Assembly (NCBI GenBank): GCA_016297585.1
Contig: JAEDGJ010000009.1
Location: 1 to 27,691 of the forward strand
Direction of reading: 5' to 3'
Origin: Clostridiaceae bacterium
Lineage (GTDB): Bacteria > Bacillota > Clostridia > Oscillospirales > QAMX01
Length of the DNA stretch: 27,691 bases
Of the stretch, positions 20,912-27,691 are shown piece by piece. Numbering within the stretch: the stretch's first letter is position 1; every line of letters starts with the position of its first letter. The notes below the pieces were generated by a model. That model was not told where the DNA came from. It ran no database searches and saw nothing but the letters and a program-made list of their open reading frames with translations. The position numbers and the translations under genes were made by a program.

Positions 20912-22858
20912 TTATCTTGCCTTCGTCGCGATCTCCGCTGCGAGCTTTCCGGCGAACGCGTCGAAGCTCATCGTGCTGGTGGAGCCGTCGCGGCGGTCGC
21001 GGACGGCGAGCTCGCCCGCTTCGGCTTCCTTGTCGCCCAGAACGAGCATATACGGGATCTTCTCAAGCTGCGCCTCGCGGATCTTGTAGCCGATCTTCTC
21101 GTTGCGGCTGTCGACCGTGCAGCGCACGCCCATCGCGTCGAGCTTTTCCTTGACCTGCGCGGCATAGGCGGCGGCGCGGTCGGTGATCGTCAGCACGCGC
21201 ACCTGCTCGGGCGCGAGCCACGTCGGCAGCGCGCCGGCGTATTTCTCCAGCAGATACGCGAGCGTGCGCTCGTAGCAGCCCAGCGACGTGCGGTGGATGA
21301 TATACGGACGCTTCTTCTTGCCGTCCTCGTCGGTGTACTCCATGCCGAAGCGCTCCGCCAGCAGCATGTCGATCTGGATGGTGACGATGGTGTCCTCCTT
21401 GCCGAAGACGTTCTTGTACTGGATATCGAGCTTCGGGCCGTAGAACGCCGCCTCGTCGATGCCGATCGTGTAATCGACGCCGAGGTCGTCGAGGATCTTC
21501 TTCATCGTCGCCTGCGCCTGCTCCCACTGCTCGGCCGTGCCCTCGTACTTGTTGTTCGGATTCGCGGGATCCCACTGCGAGAAGCGGAAGGTGCAGTCCT
21601 CCAGCATACCGACGGTGCCGAGGAAGTATTTCGCGAGCTCCAGGCAGCCCTTGAACTCCTCTTCGAGCTGCTCCGGACGCAGAACGAGGTGGCCTTCGGA
21701 GATCGTGAACTGGCGCACGCGGATCAGGCCGTGCATTTCGCCGGAGTCCTCGTTGCGGAACAGCGTGGACGTCTCGCCGAGGCGCATCGGCAGGTCGCGG
21801 TAGCTGCGCGCGCGGTTTAAGAACACCTGATACTGGAAGGGGCAGGTCATCGGACGCAGCGCGAAGCATTCCTTCGTCTCATCGTCCGGGTCGCCGAGGA
21901 CGAACATGCCGTCGAGGTAGTGATCCCAGTGACCGGAGATCTTGTAGAGCTCGCGCTTGGCCATATAGGGGGTCTTCGTCAGCAGATAGCCGTGCGCCTG
22001 CTCGACGTCCTCGACCCAGCGCTGCAGGAGCTGGATGACGCGCGCGCCCTTCGGCAGGACGATCGGCAGACCCTGACCGATGACGTCGACGGTGGTGAAA
22101 TACTCCATTTCACGGCCGATCTTGTTGTGGTCGCGCTTTTTCGCGTCTTCCATCTGCGCGATATACGCGTCGAGGTCCTCTTTCTTCATGAACGCGGTGC
22201 CGTAAATGCGCGCGAGCATCTTGCGCTTGGAGTCGCCGCGCCAGTACGCGCCCGTGGAGGAGGTGAGCTTGAAGGCGTTGGCCTTGATGCGGCCGGTGTT
22301 CGGGATATGCGGACCCGCGCACAGGTCGGTAAACTCGCCCTGGCGGTAGAAGCTGATGACGGCGTCCTCGGGGAGGTCCTGGATCAGCTCGACCTTATAC
22401 GGCTCGTTCTTTTCGGTCATGAACGCGATGGCTTCCTCGCGCGGCAGCTCAAAGCGCTCGATTTTTTCGTCTTCCTTGATGATCTTCTTCATTTCGGCCT
22501 CGATTTTCGCGAGGTCGTCCATCGAGAAGCCGCCGTCGCGGTCGATGTCGTAGTAGAAGCCGCGGTCGATCGACGGGCCGATGGCGAGCTTGACGTTCGG
22601 CCAGAGACGCTTGATGGCCTGCGCCATCACATGGGAGACGCTGTGACGCAGCACGCGCAGCCCGTCGGCGTCGGCGCCCGTCAGAATTTCCAGTGTGTCG
22701 CCGTCCTTTAAGACCGCGGAGAGCTCCGCGACTTCGCCGTTGACCTTCGCCGCCAGCGCCGCACGGGCAAGACCCGCGGAAATGGCCTGCGCGGCCTCTC
22801 CTGCGCTCGCGCCGTCCGCCAGAGCGAGCAGGGAGCCGTCCTTGAGGGTGATGTTCAT
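20912..22858 (-). CDS. thrS: Threonyl-tRNA synthetase
   Basis: A 648-residue class II synthetase that charges tRNA-Thr. It has the TGS domain (1-61, MNITLKDGS), the editing domain with HSVSH (His72, His76) and DLCAGPH (Cys180, His184), and the catalytic domain with RPMTCPF (zinc ligand Cys339). Motif 2 is RVRQFTISEGH, with His390 as the second zinc ligand, rather than the common RGFTQDDAH. The anticodon-binding domain begins near PTWLAPEQVRVLTITD. The ATG at 22858 has AAAGGA about twelve bases upstream; the GTG seven codons earlier overlaps that ribosome site and is rejected. Expression is controlled by the T-box leader directly upstream. The gene is monocistronic, with a terminator 20 bases after its stop. 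Confidence 0.98.
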   Translation of the reverse strand: MNITLKDGSLLALADGASAGEAAQAISAGLARAALAAKVNGEVAELSAVLKDGDTLEILTGADADGLRVLRHSVSHVMAQAIKRLWPNVKLAIGPSIDRGFYYDIDRDGGFSMDDLAKIEAEMKKIIKEDEKIERFELPREEAIAFMTEKNEPYKVELIQDLPEDAVISFYRQGEFTDLCAGPHIPNTGRIKANAFKLTSSTGAYWRGDSKRKMLARIYGTAFMKKEDLDAYIAQMEDAKKRDHNKIGREMEYFTTVDVIGQGLPIVLPKGARVIQLLQRWVEDVEQAHGYLLTKTPYMAKRELYKISGHWDHYLDGMFVLGDPDDETKECFALRPMTCPFQYQVFLNRARSYRDLPMRLGETSTLFRNEDSGEMHGLIRVRQFTISEGHLVLRPEQLEEEFKGCLELAKYFLGTVGMLEDCTFRFSQWDPANPNNKYEGTAEQWEQAQATMKKILDDLGVDYTIGIDEAAFYGPKLDIQYKNVFGKEDTIVTIQIDMLLAERFGMEYTDEDGKKKRPYIIHRTSLGCYERTLAYLLEKYAGALPTWLAPEQVRVLTITDRAAAYAAQVKEKLDAMGVRCTVDSRNEKIGYKIREAQLEKIPYMLVLGDKEAEAGELAVRDRRDGSTSTMSFDAFAGKLAAEIATKAR

Positions 22859-22904
22859 GGGATAAAACCGTCCTTTCACGGCGGGCAGCCCTTTTTTTAG
22901 GACA

Positions 22905-23178
22905 TAAAAAAGCCCGCCTCTGATATTGATTCAGAGGCGGGCTCCTATAAAACCCGCGGTTCCACTCTGATTGCGGCATGATCGCACGAGCCGCCACTCG
23001 TTTTCCCTTAACGCGGGCTGCGTCCGCGCATACTCGCCCGACGTTTTTCGTCCGGCACTTCCGCGCGGCAGTTCGGGGAGGGTATTCGGATCGCGGCCAT
23101 CCGCGGACAGCTCACAGCCAAATGCTGTCCTCTCTGAGCGGACGCTTCCCGCGCCTACTGTTCCCGTCATAACCTTTG
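22905..23178 (-). ncRNA. T-box riboswitch controlling thrS
   Basis: A tRNA-sensing leader of about 270 bases. On the minus strand it shows AGTAGG near the 5' end (about 23151-23160, stem I loop E), GAATACC with a plausible threonine specifier codon ACC (23081-23083), and the T-box AGTGGAACCGCGGG (about 22953-22966). The terminator AGCCCGCCTCTGA/TCAGAGGCGGGCT (22911-22943) ends in TTTTTT. Uncharged tRNA-Thr should pair with the TGG of the T-box bulge and stabilise the antiterminator, allowing thrS transcription. All parts are in the canonical order. Confidence 0.95.
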
Positions 23179-23184
23179 ATGCTG

Positions 23185-23213
23185 ATTATATACCCATTTT
23201 CCGCGTTTGTCAA
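23185..23213 (-). promoter_or_regulatory. Perfect consensus promoter of the thrS T-box transcript
   Basis: On the minus strand TTGACA (23208-23213), 17 bases, TATAAT (23185-23190). The start is near 23178, the 5' end of the T-box leader. Confidence 0.92.
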
Positions 23214-23251
23214 GGAAATTCGGCGCACAGTTGTGCGCACTGTGCGGACAG

Positions 23252-24172
23252 TTATTCGCCGACCAGCGCGCGCACCTCGTCGAGCGTCGGGCAGGACGCG
23301 GCGCTTCCCGGGCGGGTCACGCTGATCGAGCCGGCGGCGAGGCCATAGCGCAGCGAGGTCTCGATGGGCATGCCGCGCAGATACGCGCCGAGGAAGCCAG
23401 CGTTGAACGCGTCTCCCGCGCCGGTGGTGTCGACGGGCGTGCCGGGATAGGCGGGCAGCTCCAGCGCGGTATCGCCCGTGCGGAGGATCGCGCCGTGGGG
23501 CCCGTGCTTGACGACGGCCATCCGCACAAGCGTCGAGAGGCGGTCGGCGGCGGCGTGGATGTCGGCAAGCCCGGTGATGGCGGTCGCTTCGCTTTCGTTG
23601 GGGAAGAAGATGTCGGTCTTCTGTAAAAGCGCCGCGACGCCTTCCCAGCGCTCGCTGTCGTCCCAGCCGGTGTCGAGCGAGACGGTCAGACCAAGCGCGT
23701 GCGCCCGGTCGAACAGCGCGGGCAGGGAAGGACGCAGCGCGGTCTGGAGAAAATAGCCCGCGACGTGCAGATGGCGCGCGGAGGCGAGCAGCTCGTCGGG
23801 AATTTCGGCGGCGGTGAGGGTGCCGATCGCGCCGAGGCAGGTCGCCATCGCGCGGTCGCCCGCCGTGGCAAGCGAGACCGTGATGCCGGTGGGCGCGTGA
23901 TCGTCGGTGCGCATATGGGACGCGTCGACGCCGAAGCCCTCGAGCGTGCGGATCAGGAACGCGCCGTCGTCGTCGCGTCCGACCTTGCCGACAAAGCCGG
24001 AGCGCAGTCCCAGCCGCGCAAGTCCGACCGCCGTGTTGACGGTGGAGCCGCCGAGCGTGCGGTAGGCGTTCTCCGCGAGGATCTCGCGGCCGAGCTTCGG
24101 CATCGACGGCAGTCCGGCAAGCGTCACCTCGATGTTGACGTCGCCGACGGAGAGAATATCGATCGTTTTCAT
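23252..24172 (-). CDS. PfkB-family sugar or nucleoside kinase
   Basis: A 306-residue cytosolic kinase of the ribokinase/PfkB family, transferring phosphate from ATP to a sugar, sugar phosphate or nucleoside. The N-terminal signature region is ILSVGDVNIEVTLAG, with LGGSTVNTAVGLARLG (about 40-55) following. The C-terminal signature VDTTGAGDAFNAGFLGAYL contains the catalytic Asp254. The ATG at 24172 has AAGGAG eight bases upstream; that ribosome site starts right after the stop of the peptidase gene (14-base gap), so the two are translationally close. Third gene of the HAD-M24-PfkB operon. Substrate cannot be chosen from sequence alone. Confidence 0.93.
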   Translation of the reverse strand: MKTIDILSVGDVNIEVTLAGLPSMPKLGREILAENAYRTLGGSTVNTAVGLARLGLRSGFVGKVGRDDDGAFLIRTLEGFGVDASHMRTDDHAPTGITVSLATAGDRAMATCLGAIGTLTAAEIPDELLASARHLHVAGYFLQTALRPSLPALFDRAHALGLTVSLDTGWDDSERWEGVAALLQKTDIFFPNESEATAITGLADIHAAADRLSTLVRMAVVKHGPHGAILRTGDTALELPAYPGTPVDTTGAGDAFNAGFLGAYLRGMPIETSLRYGLAAGSISVTRPGSAASCPTLDEVRALVGE

Positions 24173-24186
24173 GGCGTACTCCTTTT

Positions 24187-25260
24187 TTACAGGACGATCA
24201 GCTCTTTGGGAGAGTGCGTGATGTCCGTGCAGCCGCCGTCGTGCAGCACGGCGACGTCCTCGATGCGCACGCCGAAGCGTCCGGCGAGGTAGATGCCGGG
24301 TTCGATCGTCGTGACGGTGCCTTCCGGAAGCGTGCGCGTATTGCGGGGAGACGCGCCGTCGGTGTCGTGGCAGAGGATGCCGAGCCCGTGGCCGAGTCCG
24401 TGGCCGAACGCGTCGCCGTAGCCCGCGTCGGAGATGATCTTCCGCGCGACGGCGTCGAGATCGCGTCCGACGACGCCGGGCTTTGCGCACGCGAGCGCCG
24501 CGTTCTGCGCGCGGAGGACGATGTCATAGACCTCGCGCATGGTATCGGACGGCGTGCCGACGGCGACGGTGCGCGTCATGTCGGAGCAGTAGCCTCCGAC
24601 CTTGCAGCCGAAGTCGAGCGTGACGAACTCGCCCTTGCCGACGACGCGGTCGCCGGGTACGCCGTGGCAGAGCGAGCCGTTTTCGCCGGATACGACGATG
24701 GAGGAAAACGACAGTCCCTGCGCGCCGTGGCGGAGGAGGCGGTTATACAGCTCCAGCGCCAGCTCCTTTTCGCTGACGCCCGCGCGGATGACGCCGAGCA
24801 TCTCCGTGAAGACGGCGTCGGTGATCTCCTGCGCGGCGATGAGCCGTTTCAATTCAAACGGCTGCTTGATGCGGCGCAGATCGTGCAGCAGATCGCCGCA
24901 TTCGACGAGCTCCGCATGGTAGTCCGTTTTGGCGCGCGCATATGCCGCGTAGGACAGCGAGCCCTCGAACGCGAGCGTCCGGACGGCGTGCTGCGCGATG
25001 AAGTCGTTGACGATCGCGGTATAGGGGTGGGAAACGGAGGTCATCTCCTGCTTCATCTCTCCCAGCACGCGCGCGGCGGCTTCCGCATAGCGGAAATCCG
25101 TCGCAAAGACGGCGTCGTCCGCCGAAACGAGCACCATGCACTCGGCGTCCACGCCCGTGACGAAAAAGCAGTTTTCCGGCGAGGTCAGCACGACGGCGTC
25201 GAAGTCCGACGCGGCGACGGCGGCCTGCAGGCGTTCCAGATTGACGGTAAATTCGTTCAT
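24187..25260 (-). CDS. M24-family Xaa-Pro aminopeptidase/dipeptidase
   Basis: A 357-residue cytosolic metallopeptidase that cleaves before proline, of the PepQ/PepP type. The creatinase-like N-terminal domain (1-135) leads into the pita-bread catalytic domain. Metal ligands are all present: Asp216 (TLDFG), Asp227 (CSDMTRT), His291 (GLGHGLG), Glu320 (TIEPGIY) and Glu334 (RIEDV); His298 is the expected active-site histidine. The start at 25260 has GAGAGGA upstream. It lies 36 bases after the phosphatase gene and 14 before the kinase gene, so all three probably share a transcript. Length matches PepQ. Confidence 0.95.
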   Translation of the reverse strand: MNEFTVNLERLQAAVAASDFDAVVLTSPENCFFVTGVDAECMVLVSADDAVFATDFRYAEAAARVLGEMKQEMTSVSHPYTAIVNDFIAQHAVRTLAFEGSLSYAAYARAKTDYHAELVECGDLLHDLRRIKQPFELKRLIAAQEITDAVFTEMLGVIRAGVSEKELALELYNRLLRHGAQGLSFSSIVVSGENGSLCHGVPGDRVVGKGEFVTLDFGCKVGGYCSDMTRTVAVGTPSDTMREVYDIVLRAQNAALACAKPGVVGRDLDAVARKIISDAGYGDAFGHGLGHGLGILCHDTDGASPRNTRTLPEGTVTTIEPGIYLAGRFGVRIEDVAVLHDGGCTDITHSPKELIVL

Positions 25261-25296
25261 AGCGATCCTCTCATTTCATGGTAAAACGGTGTTTTC

Positions 25297-25941
25297 TCAC
25301 CGCCGAAGAAGGGCAAGCAGCGCTTCCGGCGATTCCGCGAGCGCCGCGGCGCCGGCGGCGGTCAGCTCCTCCGCGCTGCCGTAGCCGTACAGCACGCCGA
25401 TGCAGGGGATCCCCGCACGCTTCGCGCCGAGGACGTCGTGCTCCCGGTCGCCGACCATCACGGTGTCCTCTTTCGGCGCGCCGGTGCGGCGGAGCGCTTC
25501 CGCGATGACCTCGTGCTTTTTGACGCGCGTGCCGTCCAGCTCGCTGCCAACCGTTTCGGAAAAGTATCCGGCAAGCCCGAAATGCTCGAGAATGCGGACG
25601 GCAAAGACCTCCGGCTTCGAGGTCGCGACGGCAAGCGTCTTTCCGGCAGCGCGCAGTGCGCCGAGCAGCTCGGGGATGCCGGGATAGACCTCGTTTTCGA
25701 AGATGCCGGTGTCGCGGAAGTATTCGCGGTAATAGCCGATCGCCTCGACCGCGCGCTCATGCGAAAAGCCGTAGAAGCGCTCGAAGGAGTCGTCCAGCGG
25801 CGGTCCGATAAAGGGATGGAGCGTCGACAGATCGCTCACTTCGATGCCGTAATGCCGCAGCGCGTGGGCGACGGAGCGGGTGATGCCGGCGGCGGGGTCG
25901 GTCAGCGTGCCGTCGAGGTCGAACAGGATGGTCTGCGCCAA
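25297..25941 (-). CDS. HAD-superfamily phosphatase, phosphoglycolate-phosphatase type
   Basis: A 214-residue HAD hydrolase. Motif I is FDLDGTLTD with nucleophile Asp8 and acid/base Asp10; motif II Thr107-Ser108 lies in VATSKP, motif III is Lys141, and motif IV Asp165/Asp169 lies in MVGDREHD. The cap is the helical C1 type seen in Gph, PgmB and pyrophosphatase PpaX. It removes phosphate from a small metabolite such as 2-phosphoglycolate or a sugar phosphate. The start is TTG at 25941, chosen because a perfect AAAGGAGG sits eight bases upstream and no ATG is near motif I. First gene of the HAD-M24-PfkB operon; a promoter lies about 70 bases upstream. Confidence 0.92.
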   Translation of the reverse strand: MAQTILFDLDGTLTDPAAGITRSVAHALRHYGIEVSDLSTLHPFIGPPLDDSFERFYGFSHERAVEAIGYYREYFRDTGIFENEVYPGIPELLGALRAAGKTLAVATSKPEVFAVRILEHFGLAGYFSETVGSELDGTRVKKHEVIAEALRRTGAPKEDTVMVGDREHDVLGAKRAGIPCIGVLYGYGSAEELTAAGAAALAESPEALLALLRR

Positions 25942-25949
25942 GGCGTGCG

Positions 25950-25957
25950 CCTCCTTT
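25950..25957 (-). promoter_or_regulatory. Ribosome binding site fixing a TTG start
   Basis: A full AAAGGAGG on the minus strand, eight bases before the TTG at 25939-25941. It decides the start of the HAD phosphatase. Confidence 0.85.
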
Positions 25958-26019
25958 GTGCGTTTGGTAAGCCGGTCAAGGCCGGGAAAAACTTTTGCGG
26001 ATTTGATCGTTCCGCTGTC

Positions 26020-26048
26020 ATTATACGAAAAACCGGCGGAAAAGTCAA
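26020..26048 (-). promoter_or_regulatory. Promoter of the HAD-M24-PfkB operon
   Basis: On the minus strand TTGACT (26043-26048), 17 bases, TATAAT (26020-26025). It begins 23 bases after the stop of the PHP gene; no convincing terminator separates them, so some read-through is likely. Confidence 0.88.
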
Positions 26049-26070
26049 CGCTCCGGCGGGACTTTGCGCG

Positions 26071-26865
26071 TTACGGCAGCCGAATCATCCGGCGGCGCTC
26101 GAAATACACCTCCGTCAGTCCGAGCGAGCGGAGGCTTGCCCGGGCGGCGTCCCCGTCCGCGCCGAGATCGGCGGCACGGTGCGCGTCGGAGCCGACGGTG
26201 ACGTACCGGCCGCCGCAGCCGCGGTAGAGCCGCAGCAGCTCGTCCTCCGGCATCATCGAAGGCAGCCCCCGGCGCAGGGAGGAGGTGTTCAGCTCGAGAA
26301 TCAGCCCGCCCTGTACGGCCGTCTGCAGGATCTGCGTCAGCATTTCGCGGTCGTACCGCAGGCAGCCGTAATAGCGCTTCGGGAAGTCGAGGTGCCCGAT
26401 GCAGTCGAAGTGTCCGCAGGCAGTCATGTCCCGCATGGCTGCCCAGTATTTTTCAAAGCATTCCTCCGCGGACACGCCCGCGCGCGTCATTTGGGAGGGA
26501 AACAGGTCTCCGACCCAGAAGTGGATGCTGCCGAGGACGAAGTCGTAGGGGTACCGCAGCAGCGCGTCCAGCTCCCGGGTGTACAACTGCGGCTCGGAAA
26601 ACTCGATGCCGGTCAGGATTTTCAGCGTCCCGCCGTAGCGCTCCCGCATGTTTTGAACGGTTTCAAAGTACTCCTCCGCGCGGTAGTAGTTGTAGCCGTT
26701 GTCGCACGGATTGTAGTCGATGTGCTCGGTAAAGCAGACGATGCCGATGCCGCTTTGCACGGCACGGACGCAGTAGGCGTCCATTTCCTCCGTGGAATCG
26801 CAGGAAAACCGCGTATGGACGTGCATATCCGCACGCAGGGGCGCCCTTTTTTTCTCTTTCGGCAC
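26071..26865 (-). CDS. PHP-domain phosphoesterase, histidinol-phosphatase type
   Basis: A 264-residue metal-dependent phosphoesterase of the PHP family, closest in pattern to HisK-type histidinol phosphatase. Metal-binding motifs appear in order: His15 and His17 in DMHVHTRFSCDS, FTEHIDY, GIEFSEP, GSIHFW, GHLDFPKRY and SDAHRA. The start is GTG at 26865, with GAGGG seven bases upstream overlapping the stop of the PIG-L gene. The open frame extending further upstream lies inside that gene. No his operon genes are nearby, so the substrate may be another phosphate monoester. It is translationally coupled to the PIG-L deacetylase, ten bases apart. Confidence 0.88.
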   Translation of the reverse strand: MPKEKKRAPLRADMHVHTRFSCDSTEEMDAYCVRAVQSGIGIVCFTEHIDYNPCDNGYNYYRAEEYFETVQNMRERYGGTLKILTGIEFSEPQLYTRELDALLRYPYDFVLGSIHFWVGDLFPSQMTRAGVSAEECFEKYWAAMRDMTACGHFDCIGHLDFPKRYYGCLRYDREMLTQILQTAVQGGLILELNTSSLRRGLPSMMPEDELLRLYRGCGGRYVTVGSDAHRAADLGADGDAARASLRSLGLTEVYFERRRMIRLP

Positions 26866-26875
26866 GCCGCGGCCC

Positions 26876-27685
26876 TCAGAACGGGAACAGCTCGGCGATT
26901 TCGTCCTCCGACGGCTGGCGGCCGTATTCGGAGATCTCAAACGCCTCCGCCGCACGGACCGCGCTGCCGCGTTCCTCGCCGTATTTGGCGATGAGCTGCG
27001 CACGGAAGCGGTCGGCGCCCTCGTAGCTGCGCTTTAAGGAGGTTTCCCGGCGGATCCATTCGTCGCGCTCGTCGGGGTCTGCGGGCACCTGATCTTCGTT
27101 GCCGTTCGTGTAGGCGAGCCACTCGAATACCTGGGACTCCTGCGCGCGGAACATCGCAAGCTTCGTCTCGACGGTTTCGTCGATGTCCACGACGATCTGC
27201 GGGTCAAACGGGCAGGGCTTGCGGAACCGGTCGGCGAAATAGCAGATGACCGGTGCGCGGTGCAGGACGGGCGTCAGGGGGCAGACATTCGGGATGATGA
27301 TCGCGTAGGACGAGTCCTGCACGAGCTGCGCCGTCGCGCGGTGGTCGGGATGGTAGTCGACGGTGCGGTGCGTGAAGAGGACGTCGGGCTTCCACTCGCG
27401 GATGGCGCGGATGAAGCGCTCGCGGGTGGGGATGTCCGCGACGAGACCGTTGTTGTGGATGTCAAAGACCTCGTACTCCGCGATGCCGGAAAGCCGGCGG
27501 GATTCCTGCGTTTCGTCGTAGCGGCGGCGGGCAAGGGCGCCTCCGCCGATCCGGTGATGGCCGGTGTCTCCGTTGGTCGCGGAGATGAATTTGACCTGAT
27601 GCCCCGCGCGGGCATACAGCGCGGCCGTACCGCCGAAGCAGAGGTCGCAGTCGTCGGGATGCGCGCCGATGGCGAGAATACGCAT
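26876..27685 (-). CDS. PIG-L (LmbE-like) family zinc deacetylase
   Basis: A 269-residue enzyme of the PIG-L/LmbE family, which removes acetyl groups from N-acetylglucosamine-type sugars. The zinc site is visible as His9 and Asp12 in GAHPDDCDL and His115 in YHPDHRA. RRRYDETQES and DIHNNGL follow the family pattern. The protein is full length. The ATG at 27685 is six bases from the window edge, so its ribosome site and any upstream operon partner are not visible. It precedes the PHP gene by ten bases. Relatives act in bacillithiol, mycothiol or glycan metabolism; BshB-like or chitobiose-deacetylase roles are possible here, not shown. Confidence 0.92.
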   Translation of the reverse strand: MRILAIGAHPDDCDLCFGGTAALYARAGHQVKFISATNGDTGHHRIGGGALARRRYDETQESRRLSGIAEYEVFDIHNNGLVADIPTRERFIRAIREWKPDVLFTHRTVDYHPDHRATAQLVQDSSYAIIIPNVCPLTPVLHRAPVICYFADRFRKPCPFDPQIVVDIDETVETKLAMFRAQESQVFEWLAYTNGNEDQVPADPDERDEWIRRETSLKRSYEGADRFRAQLIAKYGEERGSAVRAAEAFEISEYGRQPSEDEIAELFPF

Positions 27686-27691
27686 GGCAAA

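Noticed and set aside
22859..22879. GTG start of thrS seven codons upstream
   Set aside because: The GTG overlaps the ribosome site AAAGGA needed for the ATG, and the TGS domain begins at MNITLKDGS.
23223..23238. GCGCAC-AGTT-GTGCGC hairpin as terminator of the PfkB operon
   Set aside because: Six pairs only and no U-tract on the minus strand; too weak to call, though it is the only hairpin after that operon.
26866..27003. N-terminal extension of the PHP protein
   Set aside because: The region lies within the PIG-L coding sequence in another frame and is Arg/Ser-rich shadow sequence; the GTG at 26865 has a good ribosome site.
1..27691. CRISPR array, transposon ends, prophage or toxin-antitoxin and defence systems
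   Set aside because: Searched by eye on both strands; no regularly spaced repeats, transposase, integrase or defence-domain motifs were found.

Overview
The window is chromosomal DNA from what looks like a GC-rich, low-oxygen gut-type Clostridia (Bacillota). This is inferred from strong AGGAGG ribosome sites, near-consensus sigma-A promoters (TTGACA-17-TATAAT), a thrS T-box leader, and two LplB/LplC-type sugar ABC systems with Thr/Ala-linker lipoproteins. No rRNA, tRNA, CRISPR array, transposase, integrase or phage gene was seen. Most of it is ordinary metabolic chromosome, with several interesting regulatory sequences and a few unfamiliar proteins.

Left part (1-9.9 kb). Two carbohydrate/oligosaccharide ABC importers lie on the minus strand. 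The first is a solute-binding lipoprotein followed by an LplB-type permease cut by the window edge, with a terminator-like attenuator between them. The second is LplB-type permease, LplC-type permease and lipoprotein, in that order, behind a perfect sigma-A promoter with a period-20 direct repeat upstream. Neither has an ATPase here, so a shared MsmX-type ATPase elsewhere is likely. Between them, on the plus strand, are a PLP enzyme of the cystathionine gamma-synthase/lyase family co-transcribed with an M28 zinc peptidase, and then a short uroporphyrinogen-decarboxylase-like protein that looks degenerate. The PLP-enzyme promoter is divergent from the first lipoprotein promoter and shares sequence motifs with it.

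Middle (9.9-16.2 kb). A gene-poor stretch of about 0.9 kb carries an orphan minus-strand promoter. It is followed on the plus strand by a Gfo/Idh/MocA oxidoreductase, the rpsB-tsf translation operon with a structured leader, and a CorA-family Mg2+ channel. The CorA gene overlaps tail-to-tail with a minus-strand MATE exporter.

Right part (16.2-27.7 kb), all minus strand. One probable operon encodes a CBM9-like/propeller protein, a second propeller protein paralogous to it, and a DUF6807 (PmoA-like) protein. Next is thrS with its T-box riboswitch. Then comes an operon of HAD phosphatase, M24 Xaa-Pro peptidase and PfkB sugar kinase, and finally a PIG-L deacetylase with a PHP phosphoesterase. The sugar transporters, oxidoreductase, sugar kinase, deacetylase and CBM9/propeller/DUF6807 cluster together suggest a glycan- and peptide-scavenging lifestyle. 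The least-described unit is the CBM9/propeller pair, whose products have no visible signal peptide.
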